Source: Diplodia intermedia (lineage: Eukaryota > Ascomycota > Dothideomycetes > Botryosphaeriales > Botryosphaeriaceae). From it: a stretch of 64,000 bases of DNA. Below, one piece after another: positions 54,957 to 64,000 of the stretch. The number at the start of each line of letters is the position of its first letter. Position 1 is the stretch's first letter. The stretch covers positions 62,001 through 126,000 of the forward strand of contig JAKEKT010000003.1 in the NCBI GenBank assembly GCA_021495925.1, written 5' to 3'. A program made the translations under genes and the position numbers. The notes below the pieces were generated by a model, which saw nothing but the letters and a program-made list of their open reading frames with translations, was not told where the DNA came from and ran no database searches.

Positions 54957-56850
54957 ATGGCGTATCGTCCGTTCTCAGAGATCGAATCGAGAGCCCCCGC
55001 TCAGCTTGCTGTCTGCATCGTTTTCCTCGTACTGACTTACCTCGCTGTTGGTGCACGATGCTATGTCCGGACCTGCATAATCAAAAGCTTCGGGTGGGAC
55101 GATGCCCTAATGGTGGTTGCCCTGGTACGGTTGAACGCTTGGCACTCTGGAAGAACTCGACTGATAAAACTATAGATCTTCTTTAATGTATGGGCCCTTT
55201 CGATCATCGTCATCGCGTATCAATATGGTGGAGGGACCCGCGTCGATGTCATCGGGACTGCGATGCACGTAAGTCTATCGCACCTTATCATCACATCCCG
55301 TCTGACACCCTCCAGTGGATAATCGTCTCAGAGACATTCTACGTAATGACGGCCATGATGGTCAAGTTGTCTCTGGGCATCTTTTTCCTACGAATAGTTA
55401 TCAAGCCCTGGCAGAGAGCCATGGTCTACGTCGTAATGATCCTCATCACCCTCACAAGCATCTTCTTTTTCTTCTTCCTCATTTTCCTCTGCGGGAGCCC
55501 AAAGGACTATCTTATACGTTACGTGTACGACCAATGCGCGCCACGCCAAGTTCAAAATGCTCTCGCATACCTCGCCGCCTCCTTAGGCGCGGCGGCGGAC
55601 TGGGTCTATGCACTCATCCCGATTCAGATTGTGGCGCAAGCCAACATGGACATGCGTTCCAAGCTCTCCGTCCTCTTCATCCTCTCCGTCGGAACAGCCG
55701 GCTGCGTCTGCTCCACCATCCGCCTGAAATACGTTGGTGGCTTGGTCAGCCCGACCGACTTCTTCTGTATGCTCCGCACTCGAGCTTGCCTGCCCGAGAG
55801 CAACCCCAACCGCTAATGTTTGACGTCTCAGGGAACGCCGCCATGATAGCCACTTGGTCGGGCATCGAGTGTGGCGCGGGAATCACGGCTGGGTCGCTTG
55901 CAACCCTCCGCCCGCTGTTCAAGCGCTGGGCCGCCACGGTCCGCAGCCTCACCTCCAGCTCATTCGTCTCCTCTTCCGCGCGCCGTCGTAAGCGCGCCGC
56001 GAACCCAACCGGCACCGGTACCAGTAGTGGCGCAGCCAGTGATGGTATCAGACCGCACGTCAGCGATCCTGCTGACGTTCACCACTATCATGGCCACCAT
56101 AAACCCCATAGATCGCAGTCTCATTCCTTGCCCAGCCACAACTCATCCATCGGGAACCTCAGCAGTGGAAGCGGAACGGGAGGCGGCAGAGCGTGGCCCA
56201 ACCCCGGCTGCTGGGAAAAGCTTGACAGTGCCCCCGGCAGCGGTGTCAACGGCTCGGACAACGACGCAATCCTCCGCGGTGGCGGCATCACGCGGCAGCA
56301 CGGCAGCAGCGAATACTCAGGCGACTACGTGGAGTTGAAAGACCTGTCCCGGGAGACTTCGCGGGAGCTCCTGGACTGCCACTATCACCAACCATCATTG
56401 CCATCACCATCACCCCCACCTCCTCCATCTCGCTCCCTACCACCGCCGCCGCCACCTACGCCCCCGCCTCCAGCCCCGCCGCCATTGCCACCACCGCCGT
56501 CTCTTTTGAGGAATGCAGCTGCAGGGTCGGCGAGCGCGAGACCTCTGTCCGTCATCCCAGAGGGTGATAGCGTTGCCAATAACAGCGGTGGTGGCAGTAG
56601 TAGCGGGTGGGAGTGGCCGTGGAATACGCTGGACCAGCAGTCTGACGACGACCAACGACAGCAACAGCAGGTACAACAAAGACGAGAAAGTGATTTCTAC
56701 ACGTCGCCGTCATCACCGTGCGAACTGGACCTGGAACTGGGTCGGCCGTTCATGATCGATGCCGAGGGAACGATTCCGGCCGCGGACGAGGTGGGGAGAC
56801 ATCATCGGCGGCATCATGTTAGAGGATCCGGAGAAGGTGGGTTTCTGTGA
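54957..56850 (+). CDS. Pth11-like seven-helix membrane protein (fungal rhodopsin domain)
   Basis: Exons 54957-55124, 55176-55268, 55316-55766 and 55832-56850 give 576 aa. Hydrophobic helices are at LAVCIVFLVLTYLAVGAR, ALMVVALIFFNVWALSIIVI, TFYVMTAMMVKLSLGIFFL, VYVVMILITLTSIFFFFFLI, NALAYLAASLGAAADWVYAL, LSVLFILSVGTAGCVCSTI and MIATWSGIECGAGITAGSLA. This is the standard layout of the Pth11/SAT4 fungal integral-membrane family, including FGWDD after helix 1 and DFFWNAAMIATWSGIE over the last intron. The C-terminal 270 residues are cytosolic and polar, with His/Gly/Ser-rich stretches, a nearly pure proline tract (about 470-505) and acidic end. No CFEM domain precedes it. It is a receptor-like protein whose ligand is unknown. 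Confidence 0.87.
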
Positions 56851-57694
56851 GATGGTGTGTGAAAAGGAATTGAAAGTCGAGTGGGTGACAGTGGGGTGTG
56901 TAAATGGCAGAGTTCACCAAGGCGTTCGAGGCTGGACTAAGAATAGCCCGCTTAAGCGGTAGAACATGCTGCATGCTGCATGCTGCAGTCGACAGGCAAA
57001 GCCGGGGCTTCATTGGAGGGACGCGATGATGACAAAGGATTCGTCACCAGGAAGGATCATCGTATGAAGGCACGCCATTTGCGCCTCTGTGTAATATTGT
57101 GAATGCGGTAAGACAGTGGCACAAATAATCATGTCGGGAGCTCGGGCTTCGTGCCCATTGGTGAATCGTGTTTTGTCTCTGGATGTATACCTGTTCGTGG
57201 AGTTGCCGTACAGCAAGGGAGGCCAAAGCACGCGTTTGTTGAGATTGATCCGCCCAGATACGTCCAATGCCGGCTTTGCCTTGATGTTCTAGATCACTCC
57301 AAGGCCCGATCTTTGATCCGAGGCACCTGCGTCAAGCGCGGCTATCAACATCTGAGTTGAAGCTAGGCGGTCACGGGCCAATCAGGTACAGGGCAATCAG
57401 TTTACTCGTTTGGGAAAGGCGTTGACGCGCTGCACGGTTGCCCGGCCGCGCGCTGTGAGACGCGACTGACTCTTGCGCGCAGGGCACGGACGAGAAGCCA
57501 GCCTCCCTGCGCGCGCTCTCCCGGCCTTTAAACCCCCTCCCCCGCAAGCTGCCCACCGCATTCCACCTGCACACAACCCCATACCTCGCTGTCGTACAAT
57601 CCTCCACAGCCTGCGCTACCATTAGCGACATCAAAATCCGCCGCCTCCCCCAGCAAATTCCACCACACCGTCTGCTGCAGCTCACCCTCCCGCC
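56851..57694. other. Intergenic region with a possible gene relic
   Basis: A minus-strand frame from about 57297 down to 57010 (NGHEARAPDMIICATVLP, PGDESFVIIASLQ then stop) looks partly protein-like and is preceded by a possible acceptor TCTAG, but no family is recognised. A small repeat CATGCTGCATGCTGCATGC lies near 56966-56985. Confidence 0.35.
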
Positions 57695-58609
57695 ATGTCG
57701 ACAAGCTCAGCGCATCGCACCAAGCGTCCTTTCCAGCCATCAATTACTTCATACTTCGCCCGAGCCGACCGCCCCGATCCCGATGCAGCTCTCTTACCCA
57801 CCTGCAACCGAGCCCCGCCCCAAGGTCTGGCCGTCGTCCCTGCCAATGTCCAAGCCTCGCTCCTGAACGTCGGCATGCGCGTGCGCAAGTCTGTCCCGGA
57901 AGGCTACAAAACACACAAAACCCAGCCAACGCCGTCGCATGACCACTACAAGCCGCAAGCGACCTTCACGCCTGCCATGCCGACCAACCGCCCGACCGAG
58001 CTCCTGCCTTACTGCGGCATACACAAGATTGGCGGTCACGACGTCCAGCAGCAATCGGCATCCTACTTCCACCTCGAGGCCGACAGCGCGACCTCCGCAC
58101 ACGCCGTCGATGCCCACGCGCTCGCGTTTTCGAATGGTGACTTCGGCCTCTCCAGCCAGGAGTCCAACACGTCGACCATCTCGACCGACTCGCTGCCCAC
58201 CAACAAGCGCCGCTACGAAGACGAGGAGGACGAAGACACTGGCGAGAACGGCTTCGCTGCGAACAACGCGCGGGGCAATAACGGCCATGGCGCCAGACCC
58301 CTCTTCCCCACGCTGAATACTGGATTGGCCGTGCCTGCCCGGGGCGACGATGTCGACGAGCTGCAGATCTCGCCGCGGACGGTGTATCCAGTGAGTCACA
58401 CGGTCATGCCGAACCTGGCCGCACCGATGAGGCCGGTCGCGAGACCGAGATCGAGAAGAAGAAACGGCGGCGATGTTGGGGGCCGTGCCGGGGGCCGCCG
58501 ACAGGCGGTTGATGAGGACCCTTTGGACTTTGGGGAGGCGGACTTCTTGAGGCCTCCTTCGTCGGACTCGTGGGGAGGAGACGTGGAGGTGGAGATGGGC
58601 GGGATTTAA
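57695..58609 (+). CDS. Probable ribonucleotide reductase inhibitor (Sml1/Spd1/Dif1 type)
   Basis: A single exon of 304 aa. It begins MSTSSAHRTKRPFQPSITSY and is followed by VPANVQASLLNVGMRVRKSV, PEGYKTHKT and ELLPYCGIHKIGGH. I associate the KRPFQPSIT-F start and the VRKSVPEGYKT block with fungal Spd1/Dif1-type regulators that restrain ribonucleotide reductase or its nuclear import. The rest is low-complexity, with a basic patch (RPRSRRRNGG) and an acidic tail. The assignment rests on remembered motifs, so it is moderate. The ATG follows a compact CT-rich leader. Such proteins are normally cell-cycle regulated and unstable; nothing in the promoter shows this directly. Confidence 0.6.
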   Translation: MSTSSAHRTKRPFQPSITSYFARADRPDPDAALLPTCNRAPPQGLAVVPANVQASLLNVGMRVRKSVPEGYKTHKTQPTPSHDHYKPQATFTPAMPTNRPTELLPYCGIHKIGGHDVQQQSASYFHLEADSATSAHAVDAHALAFSNGDFGLSSQESNTSTISTDSLPTNKRRYEDEEDEDTGENGFAANNARGNNGHGARPLFPTLNTGLAVPARGDDVDELQISPRTVYPVSHTVMPNLAAPMRPVARPRSRRRNGGDVGGRAGGRRQAVDEDPLDFGEADFLRPPSSDSWGGDVEVEMGGI

Positions 58610-59057
58610 TGAGAAGCTTGGATGGGAAATCCGTGTATTATGACAGGCGTGGCTGGGGAAGATGAAGCATTTTGATTCGGTCTTTGAGCGCAGCATTGGT
58701 GGGTTTCGGGCGTTCGATGGCTTCTTGCACATTAATAAGGGTCGCAATGGGTCCGTTCTGCGTACATCGAGGCACACGTGTACCGGGCATAGGATGGACA
58801 GGACTGAAAAGGGTATATCCAATCGATTAACGCGGGAATGTATTCCCCGTCAAAAACGCAATTAGGTAGATAATAACGGAAAGAGACTAGACGAGAAACC
58901 CATAGCCTCGCAACGTGATGCGCTTTGAAGAGCATATCACAGCCAGGGACGGAAATGGAAAGCAATCAAGAAAAAGAAACGAAAGGAGACTCAACCCCGG
59001 GGGTTTGGCCCGCTTCTACTCTGACGTCTTTTCTCTTTCTCTCTATCCGTCACCGCT
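58610..59057. other. Intergenic region between convergent genes
   Basis: 448 bp of 3' flanking DNA for both neighbours, with A-rich (GAAAAAGAAACGAAAGG) and T-rich (TCTTTTCTCTTTCTCTC) stretches near 58970-59045. No gene or repeat. Confidence 0.55.
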
Positions 59058-60873
59058 CTACGCCATCTTATAGATCTCGGTATCAAACTTGACGGGGAAC
59101 TGGTCTCTCCCGCCGGCATCCTTGCGCACCCAGACGCTCACGCTCAGCTCGCCGCAGGTGAAGTCGCCGAAGCCGTCGGCGCCGATGGCGACCTCGGCGT
59201 CGCCGTCGCCGTCGCGGGCCCAGCCGAGCACGTCGGTCCACAGCTGGCCGGCGGTGCCGTCGCCGACGAACATGCGGCGCGTGCCGGGGCCGGCGTTGGA
59301 CATGACGACGGCGCAGCCGCCCTCGCCGCGGTCCCACGCGCCGCGGCGCACCCAGCCGACGCAGGTGACGGCGCCGTGGCTGTCGTCGTCGAAGTAGTCG
59401 TCGCACGCGCCGTAGGCGTAGAGCTGGCGCGCCTTGACGAGGTCGGGCAGCTTGCCGGAGCAGGCGGGCGGCGCGGGCGCGTCGAAGGGCGTGCCGGGCC
59501 CGGGCAGCAGGCCGTACAGGTCGCCGTAGAAGGGGCAGGGGTAGCCGTCGGGCCGGAGCAGGATGAGGGCGTAGGCGAGCGGCTTGAAGAAGTCGGCCAC
59601 GGGCGTCTCGACCGTCTGGCCCGGCTGCGTGTCGTGGTTGGCGACGACGGTGACGGCGTTGACGGGCTCGCTCCGGACGAGCGTGTTGTCGAAGATCTTG
59701 CGCAGGTCGAACGAGTCGGCGCCGCCGGCGTTGTGGAAGTTGTAGAGGAGGGGGGCGTCGAACAGGGCGAACTTGTGGTGCATCTTGTCCAGCCATTCGG
59801 TCAGGGTGGACGCTTCGCCGACCCAGAACTCGCCGACGAGGAATATGTCGGAGCCGCATTCTTTGTGCAGCGATTCGGCCCATTCGTTGGTGAAGCGCTC
59901 GGAGAAGTGCTGGACCGCGTCGAGGCGGAAGCCTTTGAGGCCGAGGGTCTTGGTGACCCAGACGCCCCAGCTGTGGTTGGTGATTAGCTCATGCGTGCGT
60001 GTATCCGTATGGTGGGATGGCTTTACTTCTTCACGTCGGCGATGACTTCGTCATGGGAGTAGTCGAGATCGGCGAACATCATGTAGTCTGGTGGACTTGT
60101 CAGTTTATTGGACTTGGAGACTTGAGAGAAGCTGCTCACCCGCATTTCCCTGCTCCTTGTCCACGCTGCTGCTCCAACCCTTTCCTTCGCCCTGGATCTT
60201 GTAGATGGCCTTCTTCTCGTTGGCAGCATTGTAGTCCGTCCCGGTGAAGTGGTACCAGTGGTACTTCTGGGCGGAGTACTTGTCCCCACGTCCAGGGAAA
60301 TCGAAGCCAAGCCAGCCTTCAATTTCGTAGGGCTCGCTGACCTCCTTCGTCCGATCGTTCGAGTCGACCTCAATGGCCTGGCACTTCTCCTTCCGGTCGG
60401 CCGCTGCCTTGTGGTTCAGCACCGCGTCGAAGTACAGACCAATACCGACCTCAGACGCCTTGGCGGAGAGCTCTTTCAACTCGTCGAAGCTGCCCCATTT
60501 GGTGCGGGTGCTGCCCTTTTGATCGAATTCACCGAGATCGTACAGGTCATAGGCGTCGTAGCCGTTGCCTTCCGGGGACGAGGCTGAGTGGAGTAACGCG
60601 CGTTGTTAGTTTTGACCGCATGTGAGGGGGAATGGGTTTAGGTTACCCTTGCAGGCTGGAGGGATCCAGATGTTTGATATGCCAATGTGCTTGAGCGAAG
60701 GCAGCGCAGCAATCAGTCTCTTCCAATGCTTCCCGTCTGCGGGTACATTCCATTCGAATGCCTGGAACAGCGTGCCGTTCTCCGGCGTGGGCTTGCGCTC
60801 TTCGTCTGCGTGTGCTGTCAGAGTAAATATTTTGAGGAAGTTATGGGGAAATGCTACCTTTGATCTCCCCCAT
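59058..60873 (-). CDS. Intracellular alpha-amylase, GH13 (bacterial-like GH13_5 type)
   Basis: Exons in coding order are 60873-60858, 60805-60647, 60583-60140, 60087-60027 and 59970-59058, giving 530 aa. The first exon is 16 nt. The chain starts MGEIKDEERKPTPENGTLFQ then AFEWNVPADGKHWKRL, close to the start of bacterial liquefying amylases and without a signal peptide. The TIM-barrel motifs are IGLYFDAVLNHKA, GFRLDAVQH (nucleophile Asp), FLVGEFWVGE (acid Glu) and VVANHDTQ (third Asp). It cleaves internal alpha-1,4-glucan bonds; intracellular fungal members of this group are linked to glycogen or cell-wall alpha-glucan handling. The last exon is very GC-rich and nearly all its codons end in G or C. 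All three catalytic acids are present. Confidence 0.92.
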
Positions 60874-61285
60874 CTTGTTCGTCTATGGAAATGCAGTGCT
60901 TCTATGGACCGGGGAAGGAAAGCTCAGGGGAATAAAACAAGCGTGGGAAGACGCGCCCGCCACGGGGAAGGACACGCCATATGTAGTCAGGCTTTGTAGA
61001 ACCCTGCTTTAGAAACAAGTCTAGCTGCAGGGGGGTACGTAGCTGTAGCGTAGTAGCATCGAAAGCCTGCTCCGGCCCTGTAGCATCCCAGCAGCGACCT
61101 GCGGAGAACTGCCCCACCAAAAGCGCCCGTGTCTCACATGTGGGGCTTGCCCGTTTGTTGACAGCTCATGGCACCAGGCGTCGATAAGAGCAACATGCGA
61201 ACGCCGTTGACGTGGGGGGAGCGCCGGACCTGTCTAGCGAATGGCCTCGGCCTGTAGCGCCGGCAGCGATTCCGTTGCCCATGCA

Positions 61286-61399
61286 ATCGCTCCGCAAAGC
61301 CCACCCGCATGTGCCTCGTAGAGATGTTCCACCATATTCAACTACCCATAGAAAGAGGGTGCCGACCTCGGTGGGTTTAGTCTTCTGTCACCTGCTGTG
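61286..61399. mobile_element. MITE family A, copy 9a (core deleted)
   Basis: Keeps GCCCACCCGCATGTGCCTCG, GAGATGTTCCACCATATTCA and ACTACCCATA, and the right terminus TTCTGTCACCTGCTGTG. The left terminus and the ACGTAAATG core are lost. Confidence 0.6.
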
Positions 61400-61461
61400 C
61401 TCCAGACAAGTTCTTCCCCATCATTTACGAAAGAACTCACTTCAATAGAAGCATCGAATAG

Positions 61462-61590
61462 GTAGTCGAATCATATCCGGACGTAAACGCCAATTTTCAA
61501 TATGCGCAAATGCGTCTAGATCTTGGCTCCAACTGCCTACAAGTACGAGTGCAATATCTCTGGGAGGCAGAAGCAAGTGTGCCCAATCAG
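61462..61590. mobile_element. MITE family A, copy 9b (inner part only)
   Basis: Shows ATCATATCCGGACGTAAACG mirrored by GCGCAAATGCGTCTAGATC, then TCTCTGGGAGGCAGAAGC. Both outer termini are lost. Together with 9a it may be one element split by an insertion, or two insertions side by side. Confidence 0.55.
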
Positions 61591-61885
61591 CAGAGACGAG
61601 ACGGCGTCAGAAATCTTTCCCATCTAATAACCTAGCTAATTAGTGAAGTGGGCTATGTTACAGTCCCGAGTTTTTTCTCGTCCCCGAGACATCTAATCTA
61701 TAACACAACGGCCCCCATTCCAAGGCTAGTCAGGACGGGATCAATCCGGAACATGCTTGTAAAACAGCCAACGCAAACGACAAAAAACATCATGGATTGC
61801 CGCCGCCCGGTTTTACCCAGACGGCGGGCTCTATTTCTCCACTTTCCACACCTCCTGCATCCCTTGTCTCTACCCCATTGTTCCT

Positions 61886-63007
61886 CTATTTCGCAGGGGC
61901 AATTTCTACGCCGCCCTGTGCACCGAGTGCCTTCTTAATGTCGCCGTAGATGGCGAACTGACCAGCAGTAAGAGTACCACTAGGGCTTGGTTAGCGAATG
62001 TAGCCAGCGCAATGAATGGGAATACATACACCATGAACAGACGAGCACCAATACCGGCGTAAGAGCCACGGAGACCAAGCTCCTTGGCGATCTTGATCAG
62101 GCGGGTGGTGGTGCCCTCACCAGGAGCGCCCTTGGTCTTGTTGATCTTGGACAGCATGGTGTCGGCAGGCTGGGAGACGAGGGCGGCAGCGAAACCAGCA
62201 ATCAGACCGGAGCCAAGGTTGACGGCAGTCTGGGCGGGGTTGGACAGAGAGCTCTTGTCAATGCGCTTGTAGACGGCCTCGGAGACCTTCTCGTAGACGA
62301 CGAACTTGGCCATGGTGTAAGGAACCCTGGAATTGGCTTAGCATGGGTGCGGGCGGAAAAGCGAGGGTCAGAGATACGTACTGCTTGAAGAGAATGGGAC
62401 CGAAACCAGAGTAGAAAGCGCCAACACCCTCGCTCTTGGCGATCTTGGTGAAACCGCTGATAAGACCGTTGGCGAAGGTAGGGTCGGAGACGAGACGGAT
62501 GCGGGTAGCCTCAAGGGGGCACAGGGCGATGTCGGCGAAGAACTCGGCGGCAGCGGACGAAGCGAGGTAGACGGCAGTACGGTTGTTGGCAGCGGCCTCG
62601 TAGCCAATGGCGTTGATGGACTGCTGCTTGAAGAACTCGTAACCACCGAACTTGAAGGCACCCTGGAGGAAGTAGCCAGCGAAGGTAGGGCCGACACCGG
62701 TCCAGACAGCGCCGAAGCCCTTCTCGCCAATGATCTGCTTGAAGCCGCCGATGAGACCGCGGTTGTACTTGAGCGGGTCAAGCTGGATGGAGGTCTTGAC
62801 GCTGCAGAGACGGGGCGGTCAGCACGGGGCGCGAAGAGCAGTGGGATTTGGAGCGACCTACACATCGACGGGGGTCAGAGCACCGTGGGTGAGGGAGCAG
62901 CAGACAGCGCCGGCGAAGGCGAAGCGGGAGTACAGCTGGAGGCCGCTGAGCTGGCCGGGCTTGTTAGCCTCGACCTTAGCCTTGATCTCGTCAATCTTCG
63001 AGGCCAT
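61886..63007 (-). CDS. MIR1: Mitochondrial phosphate carrier
   Basis: Exons 63007-62862, 62801-62382, 62326-62030 and 61979-61886 give 318 aa. Three carrier signatures are present, one per repeat: PVDVVKTSIQLDP, PLEATRIRLV and PADTMLSKI. The stretch GAVWTGVGPTFAGYFLQGAF followed by KFGGYEFFK is typical of the phosphate carrier, as is GARLFMVGTLTAGQFAIYGD at the end. It imports phosphate with protons across the inner membrane for ATP synthesis. The protein starts directly with the carrier fold and has no cleavable presequence, as in yeast Mir1. Codon use is strongly biased towards C-ending codons, fitting an abundant protein. Confidence 0.95.
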
Positions 63008-63861
63008 TGTGAGGGTCGCGACGGAGGAGGGAGGGACGACGCGGTGGAGTGGAGATGGAGAAGTGGACGGGGAGAGAGGATGGAGGACTTGTCGACGTTT
63101 CTTTAGGGATGTCGCTCAAAGCTTTCCGCTGCGCAAGGTCATAGCGTCGGGCCTGCGGCAAAACTCGCCCCAATTCCCGGATAGACCCGACGCAAAGGCA
63201 TGGCCGCACGCCTCGCGCCCGCCACACACAGCTGCCGGCCACGCTGCGCACCACGGCGTGCAAAACTCGGCCTTAACCCCGTTGTCCATCGGCGTTGGGG
63301 CCTTCCCCTGGCCCCCGCCCAACACCCACTCTACATCATCGCGCTGAGCAGGCTTGAGAGCCGGTGGCCGGGTGCGCCAGTCGCATTGCCCTAGGCGCTG
63401 CGCTGCGACGGACGGAGAATGCGGCTCTGGGCATTGCATGGTGCAAAGCTTTTCCCGGGCTGACGTGCTCCCGACCTGCCATCCGGAGTCGACGTGCGTA
63501 TGCCGACGCGCCCACGCGCCCTAGCGATCCGCTGCCTTACGTCATTCCGGCCCGATCTCGTCCGCCTCGCAGACCGCCGGGCCCCCGTTCCACGCTTTCA
63601 CGCTCTCAATAATGCACAAGAAACCGCGGGCCTGACTAACGGGGCAGCGCTAATTGGCGGTCAAGGGATTTATTTGAATAATGCACGAGGTTGGGTGCAA
63701 TTGCTTATAGTCTTATCTAGACGCCCAGCTCCTCTTATCATACAAACTTCCGCTACGCCTCTGTGGCAACGCCAACTGCTACGACGGCGTTTCAGCATTA
63801 TTGATTCTAGGCTGCTTTCTTCGCTCACCGATTGTTCAGCCACCGCTCGTTTCACCTCTGT
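63008..63861. other. Intergenic region at the right end
   Basis: Promoter of the phosphate carrier gene and 3' flank of the truncated gene at the edge. GC-rich up to 63640, then AT-richer. No gene or repeat recognised. Confidence 0.5.
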
Positions 63862-64000
63862 TCATTGAAAGTCCAGCGCCAATCGCGCGTCCTTCAGCGC
63901 ACTTATCGTGTCCACGGTTGCCAGAATCGTCTTCTCGACGTCTTCCTCGATCGTCTCCACAAACCTCCTGGTCGAATTCACCACTGCCCTCGCCGCTTCC
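63862..64000 (-). CDS. C-terminal end of an unidentified gene (runs off the window)
   Basis: The minus strand is open from the window edge to a TGA at 63862-63864. The last 45 or so residues include AVVNSTRRFVETIEEDVEKT and ILATVDTISALKDARLALDF, an amphipathic, probably coiled-coil helix. Codons have coding character and no competing frame is as protein-like. The rest of the gene lies outside the window, so no identity is given. Confidence 0.5.
   Translation of the reverse strand, partial: EAARAVVNSTRRFVETIEEDVEKTILATVDTISALKDARLALDFQ

Larger units (their letters stand above)
60874..61885. other. Intergenic region with two decayed MITE pieces
   Basis: Promoter side of the amylase gene, then two adjacent family-A remnants (61286-61399 and 61462-61590), then the 3' flank of the phosphate carrier gene. 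No gene recognised. Confidence 0.55.

Noticed and set aside
57794..58822. A 342-codon minus-strand frame opposite the RNR-inhibitor gene
   Set aside because: Antisense to a better gene, no domain, composition driven by codon bias.
59083..59883. A 266-codon Arg-rich frame on the amylase strand
   Set aside because: A shifted frame of the GC-rich last amylase exon; the true frame holds the catalytic motifs.
48206..63007. A lipid or secondary-metabolite gene cluster (elongase, receptor, carrier, amylase)
   Set aside because: Unrelated housekeeping functions, mixed strands, no backbone synthase, no pathway transcription factor.

Overview
The window is nuclear DNA of a filamentous ascomycete (Pezizomycotina). 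The evidence is short spliceosomal introns of about 47-80 nt with GTRNGT donors and CTRAC-type branch points, fungal gene families (LAMMER kinase, Mis12/Mtw1, Dbp6, fungal rhodopsin/Pth11-like receptor, Aim3-like protein), one gene every 2-3 kb on both strands, and no polycistronic organisation. A dothideomycete is my guess from overall gene style; I could not run a search. I resolve 21 complete protein genes and one truncated at the right edge. All but the zinc-ribbon and RNR-inhibitor genes are multi-exon. Exon joins were fixed by keeping frame, canonical splice signals and family motifs; every join below sums to a whole number of codons.

Layout. 1-9.2 kb: a GFA-fold enzyme, a Vps3/TGFBRAP1-type CORVET subunit, and the Golgi protein CASP/Coy1 divergent from it. 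9.2-18.9 kb: a secreted DUF3455 protein, the GPI3/PIG-A glycosyltransferase and the ribosome-biogenesis helicase Dbp6. 18.9-32.3 kb: sparse, with a secreted aspartic protease, SRP19/Sec65 and a class-III aminotransferase between long geneless GC-rich stretches. 32.3-47.1 kb: LAMMER kinase, Mis12, choline kinase, an undescribed zinc-ribbon protein and LEU2. 48-64 kb: fatty-acid elongase, Aim3-like protein, APC10/Doc1, a Pth11-like membrane receptor, a probable RNR inhibitor, an intracellular GH13 alpha-amylase, the mitochondrial phosphate carrier and the tail of one more gene. This is mostly housekeeping content. No biosynthetic cluster or defence island is visible.

The strongest signal outside the genes is a family of short palindromic elements. 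Nine copies or pairs of copies (128-216 bp where measurable) are scattered over 64 kb. They share terminal inverted repeats of the form CGGCGGGTGACAAAAG and an inner inverted repeat built on ATCCGGACGTAAATG. One lies in the promoter shared by GPI3 and DBP6, one lies inside intron 1 of the aminotransferase gene, and others lie in 3' intergenic DNA. A further element at 47.4 kb has unrelated ends but a similar core. I read these as MITEs, possibly a new family. Their mobiliser is not in the window.

Other points worth a look are two GC-AG introns, very small exons (14-35 nt) at the 5' ends of several genes, a 653-nt intron that splits the protease active-site region together with a doubtful third acceptor in the same gene, a 535-nt APC10 intron holding a long open frame, an elongase whose HxxHH box starts with Gln, and a conserved-looking double-Cys-motif protein of unknown function.
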